Made by a program: the position numbers and the translations under genes. Positions 38,801 to 46,410 of a stretch of 64,000 bases of DNA are shown piece after piece (position 1 is the first letter of the stretch; each line of letters begins with the position of its first letter). The stretch spans positions 62,001-126,000 of the forward strand of contig NZ_JAHHZM010000003.1 in the NCBI RefSeq assembly GCF_018642165.1, written 5' to 3'. The notes beneath the pieces were generated by a model that did no database searches, was not told the DNA's origin, and was given only the letters and a program-made list of their open reading frames with translations. The stretch comes from Echinicola shivajiensis. Its GTDB lineage: Bacteria; Bacteroidota; Bacteroidia; Cytophagales; Cyclobacteriaceae.

Positions 38801-39328
38801 GTTTATGGGGCCCAATATTTAATGGATGGACTCTACAATGCTGGTGCTGAGGATTATGCTTTGGAGCTTTTGACGGATACCAGTGATAGGAGCTGGTATA
38901 ATATGATTCGAGTAGGGTCTACCATTACTTTGGAAGCATGGGATTATAGGTATAAAAACAATTTGGACTGGAACCATGCTTGGGGAGCAGTTCCTGCAAA
39001 TATAATTCCCAGGGGCTTATGGGGAATCAAGCCAAAAATACCAGGGTTTTCTATTGCTATTATTAAACCACAGATGGGGAGCTTGAAGTCCAGTTCCATT
39101 GAAGTGCCAACTGTACTGGGGGCCATAAAAGCCAATTACTCCTATAAAGGTCCTAGATTACAAACCTATGAAATTGAGATTCCCGCAAATATGGTAGCTG
39201 AGTTTTCTTTGAATGCTGAGAAAGGAAAAGTGCTGATTCATAATGGTAAAAAAGTGCCATTAGCGTTTGAGGTAGTCCGGTTGACTCCCGGAAAGCACAC
39301 TATAGAATTAAGGATCAATTCTTTTTGA
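35801..39328 (+). CDS. Sulfatase-alpha-L-rhamnosidase fusion (S1-GH78)
   Basis: This 1175-residue exported enzyme has two catalytic parts. After a signal peptide (to about residue 23), residues 28-470 form an S1 sulfatase with metal site [18 protein letters not shown], formylglycine Cys80 in [14 protein letters not shown] (C-x-A-x-R form), GKYGVKYDG, and [18 protein letters not shown]. Residues about 475-580 form the Fn3-like domain that precedes GH78 enzymes ([12 protein letters not shown] ... [18 protein letters not shown]). A further beta-domain follows, then the alpha/alpha barrel from about 730 ([20 protein letters not shown]), with the acidic cluster [14 protein letters not shown] (Glu766 the likely acid) and the C-terminal beta-sandwich. 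Comparable S1_25-GH78 fusions act on sulfated rhamnose in ulvan degradation by Formosa agariphila. That suggests removal of sulfate and rhamnose from one chain end here (inference). Confidence 0.9.
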   Translation: MNKYTVLYILILTVLGFRQGFSQGEKEEEEKPNIIFILTDDQRFDALGYAGNKYIETPEMDDLAKSGSFFETAIVTTPICAASRASIFTGLHERSHNYNFQTGNIREEYMENSYPVLLKNNGYFTGFFGKYGVKYDGLEKQFDKYESYDRNNDFKDRRGYFYKTIDGDTVHLTRYTGQEALDFIEEAPSDKPFCLSLSFSAPHAHDGAPEQYFWQNSTADQLEEVVLPGPVLAEDMYFEDQPKMVKKGFNRLRWTWRYDDPDKYQHSLKGYYRMISGIDKEIGKIREKLKEKGLDENTVIIVMGDNGYFLGERQLAGKWLMYDNSIRVPLIIYDPRVWWQRNIKDLVLNIDVPPTIADLANIEAPSSWQGKSLMPLVNKNERHLGRDTVLIEHIWEFDNIPPSEGVRTEEWKYFRYINDKSLEELYHLKEDPQEINNLIDDPDYKEVADKLRLKCDELIGEFGNEYRAAPSELTVELIRAPEKGVKVLDTKPEFGWKVPELSKYQSAYQILVASEKGFIDLNKGDVWNSGQIRSNSSTNVAYQGESLETGKTYYWKVRIWDEENRLVDYSKPQEFTVGQSNNYMISTENSNEVSRISPEVFEKRGDAYFMDFGKAAFATMEFDYETAVADTLTFRLGEMLDGQTINRTPPKKSTIRYQEIAFVVKPGKRRYQLTVKKDRRNTLPEKALTLPEGTPVLVPYRYAELEGAKGDLNKADFVQLAYHTYFDDHASDFQSSDSILNQVWDLCKYSIKATTFNGLYVDGDRERIPYEADAYLNQLSHYTTDREYAMARRTIEYFMEHPTWPTEWQQHVALMFYADYMYTGNTELIERYYEPLKYKTLFALANEDGLITSTKVDHDYMLKLGFKEGYSQVLTDIVDWPPGSFTGSKTSLGERDGYEFMPYNTVINAFYYKNMLIMAEFARIMGKPQESLDFALKAAKVKSALNKQMFDKERGVYVDGIGTNHASLHANMLPLAFDLVPEEHRESVLKFIQSRGMACSVYGAQYLMDGLYNAGAEDYALELLTDTSDRSWYNMIRVGSTITLEAWDYRYKNNLDWNHAWGAVPANIIPRGLWGIKPKIPGFSIAIIKPQMGSLKSSSIEVPTVLGAIKANYSYKGPRLQTYEIEIPANMVAEFSLNAEKGKVLIHNGKKVPLAFEVVRLTPGKHTIELRINSF

Positions 39329-39535
39329 TGGAGAGATAATATTATTAGTGTTTGATACAAAGTGTGTATGTTAAGAATAATTGTTTGACATTGAAAACAG
39401 AATGTAATATGACATACTTTTGAACTGGTGGGATAGGAATGAATCTTTAAAAGACATAACCGATCTTTTATTGTTAGTAGGTGGTTTAAAAAACAACTAA
39501 ATTAAAATTTTCAAGCAGATCTAGTTTTATAAATT

Positions 39536-40813
39536 ATGAAGAAAATAGGCATCCCCAGTATTCTGTTGTTGTTTTTTGTAAGTTGGGGCTATGCCCAATC
39601 CGGGCCTAATTATGATGAAGCTAAGGTGCCAAAGTTCGAATTACCAGACCCTCTTATGACTTTTGGAGGCGAAAGGGTGTCTGATACAAGTGATTGGTGG
39701 CTAAAACGTCGACCTGAACTAATGGCATTTTTCACAGATGAAATGTTTGACAGAGTGCCAAGTGAACTTGGAATTACTTCCTACACGGTGTTGGAAGAAG
39801 GACAATCGACGATGTATAAAGGCGCGATACGTCAGCAAGTACAGATAAGCATTCATAAAGAAGACGAGCAATTAAATTTCACTCTGTTACTCTATCTTCC
39901 TCAGGGTGTAAAAAAAGCACCTGTTTTTCTTGGAGCTAATTTTTATGGAAACCATTCAGTTACCTTGGATGATAAGGTGTTCATTTCACAAGCTTGGGCC
40001 AAGAATAATAAAGACTTTTATATAAGCGGTAATAGGTTTACAGAGGCTTCTCGTGGTGTAAGAGCTGACAGATGGGCTGTCCAGAAAATCATTGATGGCG
40101 GTTTTGGTATAGCTACTTTTTATTATGGAGAGATAGACCCAGATAAAAATGATTTTTCTGATGGCATTCACCCTTTCTTTTATGGAGAAGGACAAGATCA
40201 CCCTGGACCAGGAGAATGGGGAAGTATTGCTGCTTGGGCTTGGGGAATGAGCAGGGCATTGGACTATTTGGAGGAAAATGATCGGGTGGATGCGGAGAAT
40301 GTGATTGCTTTCGGTCACTCTAGATTGGGAAAAACGGCTTTATGGGCGGGAGCAAATGATAAGCGGTTTGCAGCGGTGATTTCGAATAATTCAGGTTGTG
40401 GGGGAGCTGCACTATCTAAAAGGTGCTATGGTGAGACAATTGCTGTAATTAACAAATCTTTTCCTCATTGGTTTACTGAGGAGTTTAAAAAGTACAGTGG
40501 CCGTGAACCCGAACTTCCTATTGACCAGCATGAATTGATATCGCTGATAGCGCCTCGACCTGTGTACGTGGCAAGCGCAGTTGATGATAAGTGGGCGGAT
40601 CCTAAAGGAGAGTATTTGGCAGCTTATTATGCTGGTCAGGTTTATGGACTTTTTGGCAAATCGGTTTTACAGTCAAAACAATTGCCAGAGATACATCAAC
40701 CTGTACATCATGTAATTGGGTACCATATCAGAGAAGGAGTACACTACGTGACAGATTACGATTGGGAACAGTACATTAAATGGGCTTCTAAAGTGGTTTT
40801 GGTCCAGAAATAA
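39536..40813 (+). CDS. CE15 glucuronoyl esterase-like hydrolase
   Basis: This 425-residue exported alpha/beta-hydrolase has a signal peptide ending near residue 21 (GYAQ). The nucleophile is Ser262 in AFGHSRLGKTALWAG and the His is His403 in GVHYVTDYDW, both typical of CE15. At the position of the fungal catalytic Glu (23 residues after Ser) there is Asn285 in SNNSGCGGAAL. The acid is more likely Asp350 or Asp351 in SAVDDKWADPKGEY, as in marine bacterial members. CE15 enzymes cleave esters of glucuronic acid with alcohols or lignin; in sulfated-glycan loci they may remove uronate methyl or alkyl esters. It lies 207 bases after the S1-GH78 gene and probably works on the same glycan. Confidence 0.88.
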   Translation: MKKIGIPSILLLFFVSWGYAQSGPNYDEAKVPKFELPDPLMTFGGERVSDTSDWWLKRRPELMAFFTDEMFDRVPSELGITSYTVLEEGQSTMYKGAIRQQVQISIHKEDEQLNFTLLLYLPQGVKKAPVFLGANFYGNHSVTLDDKVFISQAWAKNNKDFYISGNRFTEASRGVRADRWAVQKIIDGGFGIATFYYGEIDPDKNDFSDGIHPFFYGEGQDHPGPGEWGSIAAWAWGMSRALDYLEENDRVDAENVIAFGHSRLGKTALWAGANDKRFAAVISNNSGCGGAALSKRCYGETIAVINKSFPHWFTEEFKKYSGREPELPIDQHELISLIAPRPVYVASAVDDKWADPKGEYLAAYYAGQVYGLFGKSVLQSKQLPEIHQPVHHVIGYHIREGVHYVTDYDWEQYIKWASKVVLVQK

Positions 40814-41588
40814 AATGAAATGCGAACTCCGAATAGTTATTACTGTATTTAAAAGAGAATATGTATATCCGCAAAGACACCAGTAATTTTTGAATAGTAT
40901 GATAATCTTTCAAAAAGTACGTGAAAGTCCGGAGAAATGAGATTTTATTCCGTGAAAATCTGAGGAATCCGTGAGAAACAAATTTACTGGTGTGATAATG
41001 TATAATCATAAATGAGAATTGAGATAGTGTAAGTAGGCTATTCCAATTGATTGGGTTATAATAAATAGCAAGTCTCATGGACTTTCTTTTTTCTTATCCA
41101 TTCTGTTACTTATTGTTTGTCGGGGCAACTTTATGGCAGATATTATTCAATTGTCTATTCCTTTGAAAGGAATTTACCTTAGGAGCTTATTTAAAGTCAT
41201 CTCTTCTCTTTTTCCAATCCACGCTAGTACTAAATATCTGGTTTAGGTTACTGGTTTGTCGATTAGGGCTAAGTATTAGTGGAAAGTCAAAAGGATAAGC
41301 TGTTTGTTTCAAGTGAAGCAAATCTATAAAGCTTGCTTTCTTTCAGGAAAAGTTTGAAGATTAATAATCCATGAATAGTTAATTTCTGATTATACCTCTT
41401 AAGTTGTATTAGAACAAATCATGGAAATCTTAATGATCTGTTTTGATTCAATTTATTTTGTTCATACATTTAAACATTGAAATCTTCTAAACTGCTTTTC
41501 TCTATTTTTTGACGTGGATAAAATCTATAAATTAATGGAGGCACCTTATAAAGCAGACAGTTGATATAAAAAGTAAACCCATTAATCT
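40814..41588. other. Long intergenic region upstream of the mannose-utilization genes
   Basis: This 775-base stretch has no gene I can support. It contains copy B of the inverted-terminus element (40861-41009), listed separately. It must hold the promoter of the MFS gene, but I see no convincing -33/-7 pair at correct spacing. Confidence 0.5.
40861..41009. repeat. Inverted-terminus element, copy B
   Basis: The left end ATGTATATCC begins at 40861, with TATCC at 40866-40870 and CCAGTAA at 40880-40886. The right end has TTACTGG at 40984-40990 and GTATA at 41000-41004 (one mismatch to GGATA). The 21-base terminal spacing is identical to copy A at 4185-4320, and both left ends share ATGTATATCCGCAA. 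The interior differs from copy A and holds CCGTGAAAATCTGAGG and AATCCGTGAG, a direct-repeat-like phrase. Confidence 0.6.
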
Positions 41589-42758
41589 ATGCCAAAAAGT
41601 AATGTTTCGTTAAAATTAGTTGCCCCGGTTTTATTCTCATTTTATGTCATGAGTTTCAGTGATCTGGTGGGTATAGGAGTTGACCGGGTAAAGTCGGAGT
41701 TTGACCTGAGCAATACACTGGCGCAGATGATTCCTTTTGCTGTTTTTTTATGGTTTTTTGTGCTGTCCGTACCAGTGGGGATTTTGCAGGATAGGATAGG
41801 CAAAAGAAAAATGCTGAATATCGGGATGTTGGTTACGGCATTGGGGCTTTTATTTCCTTTTTTGTTTTATACCTATGAAATGGTGCTTTTGGGTTTTGCT
41901 TTTTTAGGAATTGGTAATACCATAGTCCAGGTTTCAGCAAACCCTCTATTGGTGGATGTTGTTCCACGAAATAGGCAATCCAGTTTTTTGAGCTTTTCAC
42001 AATTTGTCAAGTCCATAGGTTCCATGGTGGCTGCACCCTTAGCGGGATGGTTTGCAAGCCAATATGGTGATTGGAAACTGGCCTTTCTTGTGTTTGCTGC
42101 CATATCGATTGTCACTGTGGTTTGGTTATCGCTTACGCCTATTGAAGAAAGTCACAACACTGAAAAGCGGGCGACATTTCGATCATCATTCAAATTATTG
42201 GCTAATGGTTATGTGGCTGCTATGGTAGCCTGTATTTTCCTGATAGTAGGCATTGACGTGGGCTTGAATGCTATTTCTGGGCAGTTTCTGATAAGCAGAT
42301 TTGATACTGAACAAACCATGGCTGAATCCGCAAGAAGTTTATATTTCTTTGGGAAAATGCTGGGTACTTTTGGAGGGGCATTGATATTGACCAAGCTTTC
42401 TTCCAATAGATTTTTCCTTTATAGTGCTTTGGCCGGTTTAGTGGGAATAGTAGCCTTGATGCTTACTCCTAGTGAGTTCGCGGCTTTGGTCACCATATTT
42501 CTTATAGGCTTGGGAATTGCCAATATTTTTCCATTGGTGTTTTCACTGACAGTAGAAAAGTACCCTGATCGTGCCAATGAAATTTCTGGTTTGATGATCA
42601 TGGCCGTGGTAGGAGGGGCTGCCATACCACCCATAATGGGTTGGGTAGCAGATATGATCAATGTGACCGCCAGTATTGGTGTATTGATAGCGGCTGTGGG
42701 AGGAATTTTGATCGTATCCCTCATCAATGGAAAGAAAAATATAAATAACCGCGTGTGA
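41589..42758 (+). CDS. MFS sugar transporter (FucP-like branch)
   Basis: This 389-residue inner-membrane protein has twelve predicted helices. Family marks are the loop VPVGILQDRIGKRKMLNIGM after helix 2, IGNTIVQVSANPLLVDVVP in helix 4, and NEISGLMIMAVVGGAAIPP in the second half. The last two resemble the glucose/galactose/fucose H+ symporters of Bacteroidota. Downstream lie mannose-6-phosphate isomerase and a ROK kinase, so mannose (or a related hexose such as fructose) is the likely cargo. It would import monosaccharide released by GH92 enzymes from the periplasm. The kinase then phosphorylates it, because no PTS is present. Confidence 0.88.
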   Translation: MPKSNVSLKLVAPVLFSFYVMSFSDLVGIGVDRVKSEFDLSNTLAQMIPFAVFLWFFVLSVPVGILQDRIGKRKMLNIGMLVTALGLLFPFLFYTYEMVLLGFAFLGIGNTIVQVSANPLLVDVVPRNRQSSFLSFSQFVKSIGSMVAAPLAGWFASQYGDWKLAFLVFAAISIVTVVWLSLTPIEESHNTEKRATFRSSFKLLANGYVAAMVACIFLIVGIDVGLNAISGQFLISRFDTEQTMAESARSLYFFGKMLGTFGGALILTKLSSNRFFLYSALAGLVGIVALMLTPSEFAALVTIFLIGLGIANIFPLVFSLTVEKYPDRANEISGLMIMAVVGGAAIPPIMGWVADMINVTASIGVLIAAVGGILIVSLINGKKNINNRV

Positions 42759-42810
42759 ATTCGCTGTTGAGATGAACAGATGGCCAATTCAAAAAAATAA
42801 GGAATAGTGA

Positions 42811-42933
42811 TATGAAATCTTTAATGCGGTCAATAACAGCCTTTTTTTCTTACAGGCCAAAAGAATCAATGAATTGGGAATAGGCAATGCAAACCAAAGC
42901 TCTTCTGAATTTGCTTTAGCTCACAATGCTTAA
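42811..42933 (+). pseudogene. Possible relic of a coding sequence
   Basis: A 40-codon frame without ATG start, bounded by TGA before and TAA after, reads like a real C-terminal tail: NAVNNSLFFLQAKRINELGI followed by GNANQSSSEFALAHNA. It lies in the 225-base gap between the MFS and isomerase genes. It could be the remnant of a deleted gene of this operon, or chance. I cannot match it to a family. Confidence 0.2.
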
Positions 42934-42983
42934 AAAAAGTTGAATAGGAAAAATAATTAGTTGATAAAAGAGATAGGATAAAA

Positions 42984-44720
42984 ATGAGTATGGAATCAAA
43001 TTATGATAAATTTCCTGCAGTCAAAGTTGAGGGAAATGTAGTCACTGGCTGGGAAAATATTTTTAGCTTGTTACAAAGCCAGGCTGATGATAAAGTCATA
43101 GCTATAGAGTGCTACCAGGGTGTAAATGAGGAAGAAATCAAGTCAAACCTTCAGGGGTTAGGCAGTTTCATAGATACAAAGTTGCTACTAAAGGAAGAGT
43201 CCGAAATTATCAAGCTTACCCAAGAAGATGTAACTGATGATGCCATTTTTGGTTTTATCACTAAGTTAAATCTAGAGGCATTTTTTGATCATGAAAAACT
43301 TCAAAATAAGCAAAAGGAGCTTGAAAATAAACCCAAAGAATTAACCATTGTATGTGGGCCGGGAGCTTTTCTATGTGCGCCAAATGCAGATGTAAAGATC
43401 TATGCAGATATGGCCAGATGGGAAATCCAGCAAAGAATGAGAAGACATGAGGTGAATGGTTTGGGACTGAATAATGCTCATGAAGCGGTTAACTTTCTGT
43501 ATAAGCGGGCGTTTTTCGTTGATTGGCGTGTTTGTGATAAGTTCAAAAAAGAATGGTTCCACAAATGTGATTATTTGTTGGATACCAATAAATTAGATTC
43601 GCCTAAATTGGTAAGTATGGCGACTGTTCAAGAAGGCTTGACGAAAGCAGTTGGCCAGCCGATAAGAGTAGTGCCGTTTTTTGATCCGGGACCTTGGGGT
43701 GGTCATTGGATGGAAGAAGTTTGTGATTTGGATACGGAAGGAAAGCCAAACCATGCTTGGTGCTTTGACTGTGTGCCAGAAGAAAACAGTTTGTTGTTAA
43801 ATATTGGGGGCGAGATAGTCGAAATACCTTCGATTGATCTGGTATTTTTTAGAAGTAATCAGTTATTGGGAGAGGAAGTAGAGGCGAGATTTGGACAGGA
43901 ATTTCCAATTCGATTTGATTTTCTGGATACAATGGGTGGAGGGAACTTGAGCCTTCAGGTACATCCGGATACTACTTATATCCAGCAAAATTTTGGGATG
44001 AATTACACCCAGGATGAAAGTTATTATATGTTGGATGCGAAGGAAGGAGCTTGCGTTTATTTAGGAATGAAGAAGGGGATCAAGCCGGAAAATATGATGG
44101 GTGATTTAAGAAAAGCCCAAGAAGGAAATGCAGCATTTGACGCAGAAAAATATGTGAATACCTTTCCTGCCAAGAAGCATGATCATTTCTTGATTCCAGC
44201 CGGTACAGTTCATTGTTCTGGTAAGGATTCCATGGTACTCGAAATCAGTGCGACTCCTTATATCTTCACCTTTAAAATGTGGGATTGGGGCAGACTTGGA
44301 TTGGATGGCAAGCCACGTCCAATAAACATTGAACGTGCAAGTAAGGTGATTGATTGGAGTAGGGATACTGAATATACAGAGAATGAACTGATCAATCATG
44401 TAGTGAAAATAGCAGAAGGAGAGGGATGGTTTGAAGAAAGAACTGGACTGCATAAGCGCCAGTTTATTGAAACCAGAAGACATTGGTTTTCTAAGCCTGT
44501 AATCCATGATACACAAGGAACTGTTAATGTTTTGAACCTGGTAGAAGGTGATGAAGCGATTATCGAAAGTCCTAATAATCTCTTTGAACCTTATGTGGTG
44601 CATTATGCTGAGACCGTTATTGTGCCAGCGGCTGTTGGGGAGTATTCTATAAGGCCTTATGGCAAGAGTGAAGGAAAAGAACTAGCCACTATTAAGGCTT
44701 TTGTCAGGACCAAAGCATGA
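42984..44720 (+). CDS. manA: Long-form class I mannose-6-phosphate isomerase
   Basis: This 578-residue cytoplasmic enzyme interconverts mannose-6-phosphate and fructose-6-phosphate. The C-terminal half (from about 260) is the cupin isomerase, with zinc-site residues in LSLQVHPDTTY (Gln, His) and DESYYMLDAKEG (Glu), and later KHDHFLIPAGTVHCSGKDS (His). The N-terminal half, about 240 residues, is absent from E. coli ManA. It has a kinase-like look (VKIYADMARWEIQQRMRRHE ... NNAHEAVNFLYKRAFFVDWR, similar to the end of uridine-kinase-like folds) but no intact P-loop, so it is probably structural or regulatory. The ROK kinase begins 14 bases after the stop. Together with the transporter this completes entry of mannose into glycolysis. 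Confidence 0.88.
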   Translation: MSMESNYDKFPAVKVEGNVVTGWENIFSLLQSQADDKVIAIECYQGVNEEEIKSNLQGLGSFIDTKLLLKEESEIIKLTQEDVTDDAIFGFITKLNLEAFFDHEKLQNKQKELENKPKELTIVCGPGAFLCAPNADVKIYADMARWEIQQRMRRHEVNGLGLNNAHEAVNFLYKRAFFVDWRVCDKFKKEWFHKCDYLLDTNKLDSPKLVSMATVQEGLTKAVGQPIRVVPFFDPGPWGGHWMEEVCDLDTEGKPNHAWCFDCVPEENSLLLNIGGEIVEIPSIDLVFFRSNQLLGEEVEARFGQEFPIRFDFLDTMGGGNLSLQVHPDTTYIQQNFGMNYTQDESYYMLDAKEGACVYLGMKKGIKPENMMGDLRKAQEGNAAFDAEKYVNTFPAKKHDHFLIPAGTVHCSGKDSMVLEISATPYIFTFKMWDWGRLGLDGKPRPINIERASKVIDWSRDTEYTENELINHVVKIAEGEGWFEERTGLHKRQFIETRRHWFSKPVIHDTQGTVNVLNLVEGDEAIIESPNNLFEPYVVHYAETVIVPAAVGEYSIRPYGKSEGKELATIKAFVRTKA

Positions 44721-44734
44721 TAGGAGAATAAGCT

Positions 44735-45832
44735 ATGAGCTATAGTAACGATAAAAGGACTGTAATGACCTTGGATGCAGGAGGGACTAATTTTGTGTTT
44801 TCTGCTATCCAAGGAAATAAAGAAATACTGGCCCCCATAACCAAAAAGGCCTCTCCAGATGATTTGGAAAAATGTTTGACGACCATTAAGAAGGGATTTC
44901 ATGAGATCAGTGCTCAACTGAAGGATGTTCCTGTAGCTATCAGTTTTGCTTTTCCAGGACCTGCAGACTATGAGCATGGGATTATAGGAGACCTTCCCAA
45001 TTTTCCTTGTTTCAGAGGTGGCGTAGCACTTGGACCAATGTTGGAAGCGGAGTTTGGTATTCCTGTTTTTATAAATAATGATGGAAGCCTCTTTGCGTAT
45101 GGAGAAGCTCTGGCGGGGTGTTTACCGGAAATTAATAAGCAACTGGAATCAGCAGGAAACCCCAAGAGGTTCAAGAATCTGTTGGGAATAACTTTAGGGA
45201 CAGGATTTGGAGGCGGAGCGGTAGTAAACAAGGAATTGCTTATCGGTGATAATGGAACTGGAGGAGACGTTTGGGTATTTAGAAATAAAAAAATCCCAGA
45301 CTGCATTATTGAAGAGAGTGTGAGCATCAGAGCTATCCAAAGAGTATATGGGGAGTTTTCTGGTGACTTAAGAAAATTAAGCCCTGAGGATATTTTTTAT
45401 ATTGCAGAGGGGAAAATAGAAGGGGATCAGGAAGCAGCTGTTGCATCTTTCAAGGAATTGGGAGAAATGGCCGGTGATACTATCGCACAGGCCAATACCA
45501 TTTTGGATGGAATAGTAGTGATAGGGGGAGGCTTGATAGGCGCAGCCAAATATATCCTTCCTGCAATCATCACTGAACTTAACGGCAATTTGTCGATCTT
45601 GACGGGGGAGCATTTTCCTAGATCACAGGCCAAAGCTTATGATCTGAGCAATAAGGACCAATTGGCCCAATTCTTAAATAGCAAAGCCAAGGATATTCCT
45701 ATTCCTGGTACCAGTAAAAGCATCCCCTACACTGCTGAAAAACTGACCGGCATTATGGTTTCAAAATTAGGTGCTAGCAAAGCAATCTCCTTAGGGGCAT
45801 ATGCTTTTGCTTTACATCAGATTGATAGTTAA
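44735..45832 (+). CDS. ROK family sugar kinase (probable hexokinase/mannokinase)
   Basis: This 365-residue protein has the ATP-binding start MTLDAGGTNFVFSAIQGNKE, the catalytic Asp in PVFINNDGSLFAYGEALAG, the phosphate loop ITLGTGFGGGAVVNKELLIG and a second phosphate motif GIVVIGGGLIGAAKYILP. The usual ROK zinc motif CxCGxxGC with its preceding His is missing. The segment instead reads GDNGTGGDVWVFRNKKIPDC, so this is a zinc-less branch. The gene order transporter-isomerase-kinase points to mannose or fructose as substrate. A long imperfect palindrome begins in its last codon. Confidence 0.87.
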   Translation: MSYSNDKRTVMTLDAGGTNFVFSAIQGNKEILAPITKKASPDDLEKCLTTIKKGFHEISAQLKDVPVAISFAFPGPADYEHGIIGDLPNFPCFRGGVALGPMLEAEFGIPVFINNDGSLFAYGEALAGCLPEINKQLESAGNPKRFKNLLGITLGTGFGGGAVVNKELLIGDNGTGGDVWVFRNKKIPDCIIEESVSIRAIQRVYGEFSGDLRKLSPEDIFYIAEGKIEGDQEAAVASFKELGEMAGDTIAQANTILDGIVVIGGGLIGAAKYILPAIITELNGNLSILTGEHFPRSQAKAYDLSNKDQLAQFLNSKAKDIPIPGTSKSIPYTAEKLTGIMVSKLGASKAISLGAYAFALHQIDS

Positions 45833-46001
45833 CCAGAAATATTCATTAGCCTATCTATTCCGGCCTTAAAGTGCTTTAAAATCAGTCGCTTTGCTTAGTT
45901 TTCGACTTCACCGTAGCAGTGCTACGCTTATGTCTCCAAACTAACTGATTTTCTTGTACTTTTAGGCCTCACTACGGTCATTAATGAATAATTCGGGTTA
46001 A
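45829..46001. repeat. 173-base imperfect palindrome starting at the kinase stop codon
   Basis: Outer arms TTAACC (45829-45834) and GGTTAA (45996-46001) enclose several matched blocks: ATTCATTA / TAATGAAT, GGCCTTAAAGT / ACTTTTAGGCC, AAAATCAGT / ACTGATTTT and TAGTTTT / AAACTA. At the centre is CGTAGCA-G-TGCTACG (45912-45926). The whole can fold into one long stem. It has no T run, so it is more like an intergenic palindromic repeat (BIME or MITE-like) than a terminator. No second copy is seen in the window. Confidence 0.7.
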
Positions 46002-46044
46002 AGTAGCTCTTGCACATTGGATTAAGTTTTAAAAATTAAATAAG

Positions 46045-46126
46045 GCTGTCTCAAAAGTCCAAATTCTCTGTTATTCTGCTCCATTTAGGCAGGCAGGTAG
46101 AGAAAAAAAAAATGAGACAGCTTTTT
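46045..46126 (+). terminator. Probable terminator of the mannose-utilization operon
   Basis: GCTGTCTCA (46045-46053) pairs with TGAGACAGC (46113-46121) and is followed by TTTTTC. The 59-base loop is long for an intrinsic terminator and contains GGCAGGCAGGTAGAG and an A run. The AGGCTGTCTCAAAAG left arm also resembles ends of some insertion sequences, so a mobile-element relic is an alternative. Confidence 0.5.
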
Positions 46127-46330
46127 CTTTTTTGCTAATGATCAATCAAGTGTTTTTCGGGGTCTTTTGTAATGACAGGAAAGCAAGCATATTTTTATTA
46201 TTATGTTCTTTTTGTGTCTAGACTACTTTTAGTCAATCCATAGATAAAAACAGCCTTTTCTTGTGGTCAAGCTGGCCCTTTAGCTAAGCTCAATGTTGAC
46301 TTTAGAAAGTTCCTCTTTAGTCAATCAAAA

Positions 46331-46401
46331 GAAAAAAGCCCTCTGAATTCAAACTAGGCACTTTAGCACTTGGCTTTGGTCCTTAATTGATTTCAGAGGG
46401 C
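46331..46401 (-). terminator. Intrinsic terminator of the GH92/sulfatase operon
   Basis: Read on the - strand, GCCCTCTGAA (46401-46392) pairs with TTCAGAGGGC (46347-46338) and is followed directly by TTTTTTC. It starts ten bases after the sulfatase stop. The loop is about 44 bases. Confidence 0.75.
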
Positions 46402-46410
46402 CTGGATTGT

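Noticed and set aside
35801-40813. Calling the whole island an ulvan-utilization locus
   Set aside because: The S1-GH78 fusion points that way, but there is no ulvan lyase and no GH105 unsaturated glucuronyl hydrolase in the window, and GH92 plus mannose genes are not part of ulvan breakdown.
40788-41078. 96-codon - strand frame after the CE15 gene
   Set aside because: Overlaps the CE15 end and the inverted-terminus repeat, has composition of translated AT-rich spacer, and no domain.
44106-44603. 165-codon - strand frame opposite the isomerase gene
   Set aside because: Shadow of a well-supported gene, with His/Cys/Phe-rich non-protein-like composition.
46041-46126. Insertion-sequence remnant suggested by AGGCTGTCTCAAAAG
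   Set aside because: No transposase coding trace or target duplication is visible; the hairpin with T run fits a terminator as well, so it is listed as that.
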